A stretch of DNA of 6,027 nucleotides from an uncultured Flavobacteriales bacterium (GTDB taxonomy: Bacteria > Bacteroidota > Bacteroidia > Flavobacteriales_D > Crocinitomicaceae), in NCBI GenBank assembly GCA_905479845.1, contig CAJQOB010000306.1, forward strand, positions 1 through 6,027, written 5' to 3'. Position numbers and translations under genes: made by a program. Numbering within the stretch: position 1 is the first letter of the stretch; every line of letters begins with the position of its first letter. The notes below the pieces were generated by a model. The model saw only the letters and a program-made list of their open reading frames with translations. It made no database searches and was not told the origin of the DNA. Of the stretch, positions 1 through 6,027 are shown one piece after another.

Positions 1-780
1 GAAGCCTTGAAACGAAGAGATGGGCAGCGAATTGTGAAAGTGGATGCCGAATCAACTGATCCTGATCTTGTAGCGGAAATCAACAAAACCATCGACGACT
101 CCATCCTTCCTAAGGTAAAACAGCTTTACCCAGATGTTCAAGCGAATTACTATGGTCAAGTTGAACAAAGTCAAAAGACGACGAGTTCGATGATGTATGT
201 GACTTTAATTGGAGTAGCAATCATGTTCATTATTCTTGCCTTGCACTTCAATAGTTTATCGAGTGCTTTCCTGATCATGTTGGTAATTCCTGCAGGTCTG
301 GCTGGTGCAATTATGGGGCACGGACTAATTGGCATTCCCGTTTCGCTCCTTTCTGTATTCGGAATGATAGCTTTGATAGGAGTACTAATCAATGATGCCA
401 TCGTCTTCCTGGATCGCTACAACGATCTGATTGTAGAAGGGTACACTACCAAGCAAGCAGCACTCGACGCAGCCATTTCAAGATTTAGACCAATTTTATT
501 GACCTCACTAACGACTGTTGCAGGTCTTCTACCGATTATTTCAGAAACGAGCATGCAAGCCCAATTCTTAATTCCAATGGCAACATCCATTGCATTTGGA
601 GTTCTGTTTGGAACCATCTTCATCCTCTTCTTCTATCCATCAGCGATATTATTATGGAACGTTCAACGCCGAATTGGCCACATGATCTGGAAAGGTGGAT
701 GGCTAAAAGATGGGGCTAAAGTTGAGCCAGCATACCGTATTTCAAAAAAAGACAATGAAATTGAAGCAAATAACGACTAG
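1..780 (+). CDS. RND-family efflux transporter, inner-membrane permease (C-terminal part, 5' cut by window edge)
   Basis: The frame is open from base 1, so the TTG at 7 is not a start; 259 C-terminal residues are visible of a family usually about 1,000-1,050 long. Numbering from the first visible residue, 1-60 is the end of the periplasmic porter region (DGQRIVKVDAE). Then come the last membrane helices: about 64-82, 88-106, 112-138, 165-181 and 194-219. Family hallmarks are GMIALIGVLINDAIVFLDR (121-139), matching the AcrB-type segment with GIVVNNAIV, and RFRPILLTSLTTVAGLLPI (161-179), matching the AcrB-type RLRPILMTS segment. Such proteins use the proton gradient to drive substrates out through a TolC channel, and the next gene encodes such a channel. 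The charged tail after 220 is cytoplasmic by prediction. The proton-relay aspartates of TM4 lie outside the window. The HAE-like (drug/lipophile) subclass is favoured over the heavy-metal CzcA subclass, but the substrate cannot be told from this part. Confidence 0.93.
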   Translation, partial: EALKRRDGQRIVKVDAESTDPDLVAEINKTIDDSILPKVKQLYPDVQANYYGQVEQSQKTTSSMMYVTLIGVAIMFIILALHFNSLSSAFLIMLVIPAGLAGAIMGHGLIGIPVSLLSVFGMIALIGVLINDAIVFLDRYNDLIVEGYTTKQAALDAAISRFRPILLTSLTTVAGLLPIISETSMQAQFLIPMATSIAFGVLFGTIFILFFYPSAILLWNVQRRIGHMIWKGGWLKDGAKVEPAYRISKKDNEIEANND

Positions 781-2086
781 TCTATTTTTCCTTGCGTGCT
801 TTGCAAGTTTCGGACAGATTGAACTGTCAGCAACAGACGCTGTGGTGATTGCTCTGGAAAACAATTACCAAATTCTCATTGCCGATAAACAGCAAGAGAT
901 TTCGGAGATAAATAACAAATGGTCGGAAGCCGGAGCTTTTCCAACTGTTGATTTGTCAATCTCTCAGAACAACACGATTCAAGACAACACGAACAATCCA
1001 TTCACCTTTACGCCTGGAATCATTTTATCTCAAGGGATCAATCCTTCGGTAAACGTGAACTACAATATCTTCACGGGATTTGCGGTAAAAATGTCGAAGC
1101 AGCGATTGGAGCAATTGGAAGAACAAAGCGCCAACAACGCAATGACGGTAATAGAATCTACTATTCAGGATGTGCTGAAGGCTTATTTCACTGCGCAAGT
1201 TCAAAAAGAACGACTGTCGCTCTTTCAAACTATCTTGGATCAATCTAGAAGCCGAAAGGAATACTACGAATTGAAAGACAAATACAGTGCAACGAATTCA
1301 TTGGAACTCTTACAATTTGAAAATCAATATTTGACCGATAGTACGAATTACTTAGTACAGAAAATCTCTTTGGACAACGCTTACCGTAACCTTCAGTTGA
1401 TCATGAATGATGGTGACAGCACTGGACGAAAAGAATATGTATTAACTGACCAACTTGTCGCTGAAATACCGCCTATTTCCTTCGATGAAGCATACGCAGA
1501 AATGCTTTCAAACAATTCAAATTTGAAGGGGCAATACATTGGCCTTGAACTTCAAAAGACAGCAACAGAACTACAGAAGTCCTTTCTTTATCCAACCTTG
1601 AGTTTCCAAATGGGCGTTCAACCTGGGTGGTCGAAATTACGTGATCTTAATGATCCTAGCTTTACCATCACAACTCAAAATCTTTCGTACTACGGAAATT
1701 TCAATTTGCGGTATACTTTATTCAACAACTTCAAAAATAAACGTGCAGTTGAAGTTTCTAGAATTCAGGAGGAGATCGCTGAATTGAACATTGAAAGTAT
1801 TACTCAAACTTTGGAAAATACACTTCGTAATTTGGTTGAATTGTACGATGCTAGAAATCAATTAGTATCCATCTCTCAACAAAACTTAGATTACGCAACG
1901 CGAGCGTATGAAATGGCTGAGAAACGATTCAAAACAGGAGCCTTGAACTCGATTGATTTAATGACATTCCAAAGCAACTATGAATCAACAATGATTCAGC
2001 ATTACGAGAATCTATTCAACCGTCTGGATACATATTTGGAAATTCATAAGTTGACAGGGAAGCTGGGCTTGACATATTCTAAATAG
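755..2086 (+). CDS. TolC-like outer-membrane efflux channel protein
   Basis: Predicted 443 residues, the usual size for the outer-membrane efflux protein (OEP/TolC) family. It forms the trimeric channel through which an RND pump exports substrates. I chose ATG 755 because it puts a typical signal peptide at the N-terminus (MKLKQ, hydrophobic LFFLACFASF, then GQ before IELSA). The in-frame ATG at 710 would add 15 polar residues ahead of it. Two OEP halves are visible: roughly residues 22-215, opening with the family-typical SATDAVVIALENNYQI, and 240-440, opening with SFDEAYAEMLSNNSNL. Both have long Gln/Glu/Leu-rich helical stretches and strand segments such as NVNYNIFTGF and NLRYTLFNNF, which repeat the aromatic 'Y-x-(I/L)-F-x-x-F' turn at equivalent positions in each half. 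The first 26 bases overlap the end of the pump gene in another frame, so translation is probably coupled and the two genes share an mRNA. Upstream of 755 there is only an A-rich run (TTTCAAAAAAAGACA) and no Shine-Dalgarno, as is common in Bacteroidota. Confidence 0.93.
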   Translation: MKLKQITTSLFFLACFASFGQIELSATDAVVIALENNYQILIADKQQEISEINNKWSEAGAFPTVDLSISQNNTIQDNTNNPFTFTPGIILSQGINPSVNVNYNIFTGFAVKMSKQRLEQLEEQSANNAMTVIESTIQDVLKAYFTAQVQKERLSLFQTILDQSRSRKEYYELKDKYSATNSLELLQFENQYLTDSTNYLVQKISLDNAYRNLQLIMNDGDSTGRKEYVLTDQLVAEIPPISFDEAYAEMLSNNSNLKGQYIGLELQKTATELQKSFLYPTLSFQMGVQPGWSKLRDLNDPSFTITTQNLSYYGNFNLRYTLFNNFKNKRAVEVSRIQEEIAELNIESITQTLENTLRNLVELYDARNQLVSISQQNLDYATRAYEMAEKRFKTGALNSIDLMTFQSNYESTMIQHYENLFNRLDTYLEIHKLTGKLGLTYSK

Positions 2087-2123
2087 CAGAGAATTATTAC
2101 ATTTAAGTTCTAACACTACATCG

Positions 2124-2651
2124 ATGGAACAATACTATTCAAACGACTCTCTAACTGCGTTCAATACTGAGGACGGAATTTTAATCGAAGAAAAGAAGAA
2201 AGGATCACTCAAAATGCTCTTGGTCATTTTGGGACTTGGCGTTTTAATGCTCGTTGGTGGGTTTGTAATTGGACTGTTTGGTGGTACAATTGGTCTCGCT
2301 ATGGCACCATGGCTCATTTGGGGAGCTGCCCTTGTAATTGCCGTTGCCGTTATCGCATTCATTATTAAGCTCGTAATGAATCAAGATCCGAAGATCCTCT
2401 TTAATACAAAGAAGGACGAGCTTTCTCTTCGGGGTAAGATTATCCCATTCGCTCACATTGAATCAATTACACATCAAGAGCAACCGATGATGGGAAAAAC
2501 GATGATGTTCGCATTCATGATGATTAACGCAAAAAAGAAATCACTTTTTAGTACGGCGATTGTCGCTCTAAATCCCAAAGAAATGGCAGATTTCATTTCA
2601 AACTTGAATGACGTCGTTCAAAAAGGGAAAGAAAAAACAAACGCTGAATAG
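2124..2651 (+). CDS. small two-helix membrane protein of unknown function, possible PH-like C-terminal domain
   Basis: 175 residues; I do not recognise a named family. A polar N-terminus (1-30, ending in EEKKKGSLK) precedes a Gly-rich helix at about 31-54 (MLLVILGLGVLMLVGGFVIG) and a second at about 62-85 (PWLIWGAALVIAVAVIAFII). The soluble part from 87 on reads like short beta strands followed by a helix: ILFNTKKDELSLRGKIIPF, then AHIESITHQEQ, then NPKEMADFISNLNDVVQK. A strand-rich domain followed by a closing helix after two membrane helices resembles bacterial PH-like/YcxB-type membrane proteins, but this is inference from layout only. Residues 122-134 are strikingly Met-rich (PMMGKTMMFAFMMI). 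The gene lies 37 bp after the TolC stop on the same strand, so it may be read from the efflux operon; I see no clear promoter in the gap. No Shine-Dalgarno is seen before ATG 2124. Coding potential is supported by coherent membrane topology and by a stop just before the convergent gene. Confidence 0.8.
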   Translation: MEQYYSNDSLTAFNTEDGILIEEKKKGSLKMLLVILGLGVLMLVGGFVIGLFGGTIGLAMAPWLIWGAALVIAVAVIAFIIKLVMNQDPKILFNTKKDELSLRGKIIPFAHIESITHQEQPMMGKTMMFAFMMINAKKKSLFSTAIVALNPKEMADFISNLNDVVQKGKEKTNAE

Positions 2652-2676
2652 TTCATCCAGCGCCTGTTTCTGTTTT
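2632..2676. terminator. possible bidirectional terminator between convergent genes
   Basis: The arm CGCTG (2642-2646) can pair with CAGCG (2658-2662) across an 11-base loop. An A-rich run lies to the left (2632-2640, AAAAAACAA) and a T-rich run to the right (CTGTTTCTGTTTT, 2664-2676). The A and T tracts can also pair imperfectly and lengthen the stem. The symmetry fits a hairpin working for both the rightward operon and the leftward gene. The G+C stem is only five pairs and the T run is interrupted, so this is a modest call. The left arm overlaps the last codons and stop of the small membrane-protein gene. Confidence 0.4.
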
Positions 2677-2687
2677 AGAGGTTTAGC

Positions 2688-5600
2688 TTATTTCAGAATG
2701 GACACATGTCCAACGAATATTTTTGAATCCGAAGAGTTTGCAATCCCCGCTTCTATCTTCCAGGTGAATACTCCGTCTTGCACACCTATATCGTGCTGAG
2801 AATACTTTCCATCCCACCCTACTTCCATATCATGGGATTCAAAGACTAGATCGCCCCATCTATTAAAAATGTATAAGGTATAATCCTGAGGGTCGAATCC
2901 ATCCAGTACAGGTTTGAATATTTCATTGACTCCATTTCCATCCGGTGTAAATGCGTTCGGTACATAAATCGTGTAGTCTTGCGTGACATACACATATTTA
3001 ATCCGATCATCAGTACAGCCCTCAGCCGAAGTTGCCGTTAAAATGATTTCATAAGAACCTGCGTCATCTGTTGGAAACTCATGATACGGTTCAAACTCGT
3101 TACTATTCCAAGATCCATCACCAAAATTCCATTCATATGAAACCGCTCCAGAGCTCAAATTATCAAAACCAGTTCCAGGACTCACAGTCGTTAAAGAGAA
3201 GTCCAAAATATTGAAGTCAGCAATGGGCCCTTCGTGTACTAGAACTGTTGCCTCAGCTGAGGCCGAGCATCCAAATTGATTTGATCCTGTAACTGTATAC
3301 GTAGCAGTGCTTGTTGGATAGAACTCAACCCCATCGATCACTCCTCCTGTCCAAGTATATGTTAATGCTCCTTCACCAAACAGAGTGGCACCTTCACCTG
3401 GACAAATCTCCTCATCCCTTGCCATAACAAATGGATTTGGATGAACAGTTACCGAAACTTCGTCAAACATAATGCATCCCGTAGGAAGTGAATCTTGTAC
3501 AATATAAACTACGGTTCCAACGACTTGGTAAAAAGGAATATTGTTCGTCACACCATTGTTCCAAGTTAAATTCGATGTACCTGCAGATGACAACATGATT
3601 GGAGTACCCTCACAAACAGTTTGGTCAGCTCCTGCGTCCGTAACGGGTAAAGGATTAACAGTAACATCAACTTGATCTGTATTTGTACAACTATTAACAT
3701 CCGTTCCTGAAACAGTATATGTGTTAGTTCCAACAGCTTGAACAAAACTCACTCCATCCGTAACTCCATTATCCCAGTCGTAACTTACAGCTCCTGAACC
3801 GTTCAGAGTAACTGACACACCATCACATACCGCTTGGTCAGGTCCAGCATTCACCAAAGGGAGAGCATTCACAAATACATTTACTTGATCGGTGTTTGAA
3901 CATCCATTTGCATCTGTCCCAGTTACAGTATATGTTGTTGCTCCAATTGGAGGCACAAAACTAACTCCGTCTGTGATTCCATTGTCCCAAACGTAACTCA
4001 CGGCTCCTGAGCCATTCAAAGTAACAGACTCTCCGTCACATAGAGTTTGGTCAGCTCCTGCATCAACAACAGGGAGTGGGTTAACTGTTACATCAACTTG
4101 ATCTGTATTTGAACAACCGTTTGCATCTGTTCCAGTTACGGTATATGTTGTAGTTCCAAGCACAGGTACGAAGCTAACTCCGTCCGTTATTCCATTGTCC
4201 CAGACATAACTCACAGCTCCTGAACCATTCAGAGTAACGGACTCGCCGTCACATACTATTTGATCAGCGCCAGCATCGATAATAGGAAGCGGATTAACCG
4301 TTACATTCACTTGATCAGTATTTGAACATCCGTTTGCATCCGTTCCAGTTACAGTATATGTTGTAGTTCCAACCGCTTGAACAAAACTTACTCCATCAAC
4401 CACTCCATTGTCCCAAACATAACTAACGGCTCCTGAACCATTCAAAGTAACAGAAACACCATCACATACTGTTTGATCAGCACCAGCATCGACAACAGGC
4501 AAAGGATTGACTGTTACATTTACTTGATCGGTGTTTGAACATCCATTCGCATCTGTTCCAATTACAGTATATGTCGTAGTTCCAAGTGCAGGCACAAAAC
4601 TAACTCCGTCTGTGATTCCATTGTCCCAAACGTAACTCACAGCACCTGAACCATTCAGAGTAACGGATTCACCGTCACATACCGTTTGGTCAGCACCAGC
4701 ATCAACAACAGGGAGTGGGTTAACTGTTACATCAACTTGATCAGTGTTTGAACAACCGTTTGCATCTGTTCCAGTTACGGTATATGTTGTAGTTCCAAGT
4801 ACAGGAACGAAACTAACTCCGTCCGTTATTCCATTGTCCCAAACATAACTCACAGCTCCTGAACCATTCAGAGTAACGGACTCGCCGTCACATACTGTTT
4901 GATCAGCCCCAGCATTGATAACAGGAAGAGGATTGACTGTTACATTCACTTGGTCAGTATTTGAACATCCGTTTGCATCCGTTCCAGTTACAGTATATGT
5001 TGTAGTTCCAACTGCTTGAACAAAACTCACTCCATCAACCACTCCATTGTCCCAAACATAACTAACGGCTCCTGAACCATTCAAAGTAACAGAAACACCA
5101 TCACATACTGTTTGATCAGGTCCTGCATTGACAATGGGAAGTGGATTCTCAACTACCTCTGCTAGATTTGTAATTGTTAAACATCCTCCTTGATCAGTAA
5201 CGTCAACAGAATGAATACCTCCTGTCGCTAATATAGATGATGTCGTGGCACCGTTGCTCCATAAATAAGTGAACGGCCCTGTCCCTCCTGAAACATTTGC
5301 CGTAAGAAGTACAGGTGGGTCTCCTGCACAAATTTCGGAAAATGCCGGGGTTACATCAACAGTATGGGGTGAAACGAAATTCACACGAATCGTATCACAA
5401 ATTGGACTCGGGTTACATCCACCAACATCCATTCCACACACAAGATAATCGACAAATGCGGGAGCCCCAGAATTTGGCGCAGAAACAAATGTCGTGTCAC
5501 AGCCGCTGGTGCAGCTCAGATAAGAATCGTAATCACCAGTATTCCCAGGAGCTATACTCGTCCAAGAAATAGAAGGTTCATTGTAATATTGTGCGTAAAT

Positions 5601-6027
5601 AAACCCTTGGCATCCAGCGCTCAATGTCGTATCAGCACCAATAATGGGTTCGGAGTATGATATAATACTGAAAGTATTTTCGTTATTCCCTGGTTTACAA
5701 AAGGTCAAATGATGAGGACCAGGACCATCCAAACAAATTGGAGAACCAACAGGTGTGATCGGCCCACAATCAATTTGATAGAACAAAGCACCTGGAGGAA
5801 CCGCACCTGATGCAATTGAAAAACTAACTGCGATAGCATTTGGGTGGAGGGTAATAATAAACTCCAGACATTTATCAGGATTGGTCGTTCCGCAACAATT
5901 TCCGTCCCGAGCAATCGGAGGGCTGGTCCAAGAGACATTTGGGGAAGCCGACAAGTCGACGTTCATCGTTGGCGTAATAGCATCACAATACTGTGAAAAA
6001 ACGGTGTTCGGGAGAAGAAGAAGTAGA
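2688..6027 (-). CDS. giant secreted multidomain surface protein with Ig-like repeats, PKD domain and T9SS type-B C-terminal sorting domain (5' end cut by window edge)
   Basis: The leftward frame is open from the TAA at 2688-2690 to the right edge, giving 1,112 visible residues. The ATG at 5966 is not the start: the 20 codons before it encode LLLLLPNTVFSQYCDAITPT, the end of a signal peptide, so the true start is just outside the window. In protein order: signal-peptide end (6026-5991), Cys-rich N-terminal domain (5990-5367), divergent SprB/PKD-like repeat (5366-5142), seven near-identical 71-residue Ig-like repeats (5141-3651), two decayed copies (3650-3228), PKD domain with WNFGDG (3227-2976), and a CHU_C/gliding-motility-type C-terminal domain (2975-2691). 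Each Ig-like repeat carries two Cys (VCDG and NGCSN), suggesting one disulphide per domain. T9SS type-B domains (TIGR04131-like) direct Sec-exported proteins across the outer membrane. A role as a surface adhesin or stalk is inferred; no enzymatic domain is seen. The gene faces the efflux operon, so it is transcribed separately; its promoter is outside the window. Confidence 0.93.
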   Translation of the reverse strand, partial: LLLLLPNTVFSQYCDAITPTMNVDLSASPNVSWTSPPIARDGNCCGTTNPDKCLEFIITLHPNAIAVSFSIASGAVPPGALFYQIDCGPITPVGSPICLDGPGPHHLTFCKPGNNENTFSIISYSEPIIGADTTLSAGCQGFIYAQYYNEPSISWTSIAPGNTGDYDSYLSCTSGCDTTFVSAPNSGAPAFVDYLVCGMDVGGCNPSPICDTIRVNFVSPHTVDVTPAFSEICAGDPPVLLTANVSGGTGPFTYLWSNGATTSSILATGGIHSVDVTDQGGCLTITNLAEVVENPLPIVNAGPDQTVCDGVSVTLNGSGAVSYVWDNGVVDGVSFVQAVGTTTYTVTGTDANGCSNTDQVNVTVNPLPVINAGADQTVCDGESVTLNGSGAVSYVWDNGITDGVSFVPVLGTTTYTVTGTDANGCSNTDQVDVTVNPLPVVDAGADQTVCDGESVTLNGSGAVSYVWDNGITDGVSFVPALGTTTYTVIGTDANGCSNTDQVNVTVNPLPVVDAGADQTVCDGVSVTLNGSGAVSYVWDNGVVDGVSFVQAVGTTTYTVTGTDANGCSNTDQVNVTVNPLPIIDAGADQIVCDGESVTLNGSGAVSYVWDNGITDGVSFVPVLGTTTYTVTGTDANGCSNTDQVDVTVNPLPVVDAGADQTLCDGESVTLNGSGAVSYVWDNGITDGVSFVPPIGATTYTVTGTDANGCSNTDQVNVFVNALPLVNAGPDQAVCDGVSVTLNGSGAVSYDWDNGVTDGVSFVQAVGTNTYTVSGTDVNSCTNTDQVDVTVNPLPVTDAGADQTVCEGTPIMLSSAGTSNLTWNNGVTNNIPFYQVVGTVVYIVQDSLPTGCIMFDEVSVTVHPNPFVMARDEEICPGEGATLFGEGALTYTWTGGVIDGVEFYPTSTATYTVTGSNQFGCSASAEATVLVHEGPIADFNILDFSLTTVSPGTGFDNLSSGAVSYEWNFGDGSWNSNEFEPYHEFPTDDAGSYEIILTATSAEGCTDDRIKYVYVTQDYTIYVPNAFTPDGNGVNEIFKPVLDGFDPQDYTLYIFNRWGDLVFESHDMEVGWDGKYSQHDIGVQDGVFTWKIEAGIANSSDSKIFVGHVSILK
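2691..2975 (-). other. T9SS type-B C-terminal sorting domain (gliding-motility-associated/CHU_C-like)
   Basis: 95 residues ending at the stop codon. Hallmarks: IYVPNAFTPDGNGVNEIFKP, then YTLYIFNRWGDLVFES, then GWDGKYSQ, then DGVFTWKIEA and a terminal strand GHVSILK. This matches the type-B sorting domain (TIGR04131-like) recognised by the type IX secretion system, rather than the shorter type-A (por) domain. Length and position are normal. Confidence 0.93.
2976..3227 (-). other. PKD domain
   Basis: About 84 residues from the IADFNILDF segment to YVYVTQD. The PKD signature is clear: SYEWNFGDGSWNSNEFEPYH (the WNFGDG core), then the DAGSYEIILTATSAEGC strand pair. It links the Ig-like stalk to the sorting domain, a common arrangement in T9SS cargo proteins. 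Confidence 0.85.
3228..3650 (-). repeat. two decayed Ig-like repeats (R8, R9) at the C-terminal side of the array
   Basis: R8 (3650-3438, 71 residues) keeps LPVTDAGADQTVCEG at its start and VSVTVHP at its end, but its middle has diverged (SNLTWNNGVTNNIPFYQVVG). R9 (3437-3228, 70 residues) keeps only the framework: EICPGEGATLFGEGALTYTW, GGVIDGVEF, ATYTVTG, FGCSASAEATV. Both keep the two Cys positions, so the fold is probably preserved. These look like old copies that escaped homogenisation. Confidence 0.8.
3864..4502 (-). repeat. second 639-bp three-domain block (R4-R5-R6) of the higher-order duplication
   Basis: Partner of the block at 4503-5141. R5 shares with R2 the DGESVTL, FVPVLG and QVDV variants and long identical DNA. 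R6 shares with R3 the roughly 50-base stretch that starts GGCACAAAACTAACTCCGTC (near 3952 and 4591). R6 is the most changed member of the block (FVPPIGATT, NVFVNA), as expected for a copy near the array edge. Confidence 0.82.
4503..5141 (-). repeat. first 639-bp three-domain block (R1-R2-R3) of the higher-order duplication
   Basis: This block matches 3864-4502 at an offset of 639 bases better than neighbouring single units match each other. For example, 5029-5119 (91 bases) is identical to 4390-4480. The stretch at 4700-4720 (CATCAACAACAGGGAGTGGG and onward) recurs at 4061. The first unit pair, R1 and R4, differs at about 13 of 213 positions by hand count. Confidence 0.85.
5142..5366 (-). other. 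divergent SprB/PKD-like repeat domain
   Basis: 75 residues starting HTVDVTPAFSEICAGD and ending AEVVENP. It has the pattern of SprB-type repeats in Bacteroidota surface proteins: SGGTGPFTYLWSNGATTSSI, then a GxHSVDVTDQGGC segment. The two Cys (EICAG and GGCLT) sit at places equivalent to the Cys pair of the following Ig-like repeats. It is too diverged from them to belong to the recent amplification. Confidence 0.65.
5367..5990 (-). other. Cys-rich N-terminal domain of the large surface protein
   Basis: About 208 residues with many cysteines, including DGNCCGTTNPDKCLEF, YQIDCGP, SPICLDGPGPHHLTFCKPG, SAGCQGF, YLSCTSGCDTTFVSAP, YLVCGMDVGGC and SPICDTIRVNF. I recall similar 'NCCG...CLEF...GPG...TFCKPGN' segments at the N-termini of other large Bacteroidota PKD/Ig repeat proteins, so this is probably a conserved secreted domain with disulphides, but I cannot name it or assign a ligand. 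The closing CDTIRVNFVSP is a beta strand leading into the repeats. Confidence 0.6.
5991..6026 (-). other. end of Sec signal peptide of the large surface protein
   Basis: Read on the minus strand in frame with the large gene, these codons give LLLLLPNTVFSQ followed by YCDAITPT. A run of five Leu followed by a small-residue region ending in FSQ is a typical Bacteroidota signal peptide end; cleavage is expected after the Gln near 5991. The TolC-like protein in this window has a similar ending (SFGQ). The charged N-terminal part and the start codon lie beyond 6027. Confidence 0.8.

Larger units (their letters stand above)
3651..5141 (-). repeat. tandem array: seven 213-bp (71-residue) Ig-like repeats, higher-order order A-B-C-A-B-C-A'
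   Basis: Seven exact-length units, in protein order: R1 5141-4929, R2 4928-4716, R3 4715-4503, R4 4502-4290, R5 4289-4077, R6 4076-3864, R7 3863-3651. The Cys codon of VCDG recurs every 213 bases (ACA at 5103, 4890, 4677, 4464, 4251, 4038, 3825). The consensus contains AGADQTVCDG, SVTLNGSGAVSYVWDNG, DGVSFV, GTTTYTVTGTDANGCSNTDQ and VTVNP. Differences between copies define types. R1, R4 and R7 have DGVSVTL with FVQAVG. R2 and R5 have DGESVTL, FVPVLG and QVDVTVNP. R3 and R6 have DGESVTL, FVPALG or FVPPIG, and a QVNV ending. No copy is frameshifted or carries a stop. The likely role is a rigid beta-sandwich stalk that projects the N-terminal domain. Confidence 0.95.

Noticed and set aside
171..623. 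Leftward frames antisense to the pump gene
   Set aside because: They are shadows of the membrane helices on the other strand, with no domain or start signal.
710..754. Upstream in-frame ATG (710) as the start of the TolC-like gene
   Set aside because: It would add 15 polar residues (MGLKLSQHTVFQKKT) before a complete signal peptide that starts at the ATG at 755.
2087..2123. Bacteroidota-type promoter (TTTG ... TAnnTTTG) before the small membrane-protein gene
   Set aside because: The 37-base gap is AT-rich, but I found no convincing pair of boxes; read-through from the efflux operon explains expression.
2608..2799. Short rightward frame crossing the convergent junction
   Set aside because: It overlaps the end of the membrane-protein gene and the antisense of the T9SS sorting domain; its product is low-complexity at the start and shows no domain.
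3651..5141. CRISPR array or non-coding satellite
   Set aside because: The 213-bp repeats are contiguous with no spacers, are all multiples of three and keep one open frame, so they are protein-domain repeats.
5315..5572. Rightward 85-residue frame opposite the large surface-protein gene
   Set aside because: It lies entirely antisense to the well-supported Cys-rich domain, and its translation shows no recognisable motif or start signal.

Overview
The window looks like chromosomal DNA of a Bacteroidota member, most probably Flavobacteriales. This is inferred from three things: a type IX secretion (T9SS) type-B sorting domain with the VPNAFTPDGNGVNE motif, exported proteins whose signal peptides end in (F/S)xQ, and A-rich translation starts without a clear Shine-Dalgarno. 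Base composition appears moderately AT-rich. A genus cannot be named from the sequence.

Layout: positions 1-2651 hold three rightward genes. The first is the C-terminal part of an RND-family efflux pump inner-membrane protein, cut by the left edge. The second is a TolC-like outer-membrane channel whose start overlaps the pump gene by 26 bases. The third is a small two-helix membrane protein of unknown function. The first two form a classical tripartite efflux operon; a periplasmic adaptor gene would be expected upstream, outside the window. A short convergent gap (2652-2687), with a possible two-way terminator, separates them from the leftward gene.

The right 55% (2688-6027) is one very large leftward gene for a secreted, cysteine-containing, multidomain surface protein. 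Its frame stays open to the right edge. The residues there are the end of a signal peptide, so the real start lies beyond the window and the internal ATG at 5966 is not the start. In protein order it has: a signal-peptide remnant, a Cys-rich N-terminal domain, one divergent SprB/PKD-like repeat, seven near-identical 71-residue Ig-like repeats (213 bp each), two decayed copies, a PKD domain with a WNFGDG motif, and a T9SS type-B C-terminal domain. The protein is expected to be exported by Sec, moved across the outer membrane by T9SS, and released or held at the surface as an adhesin-like stalk.

The most notable feature is the structure of the repeat array. The seven copies are not equally related: they follow the order A-B-C-A-B-C-A', so the last amplification apparently copied a three-domain, 639-bp block. 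I see no RNA gene, CRISPR array, insertion sequence or clear phage element, and no convincing new multi-gene system.
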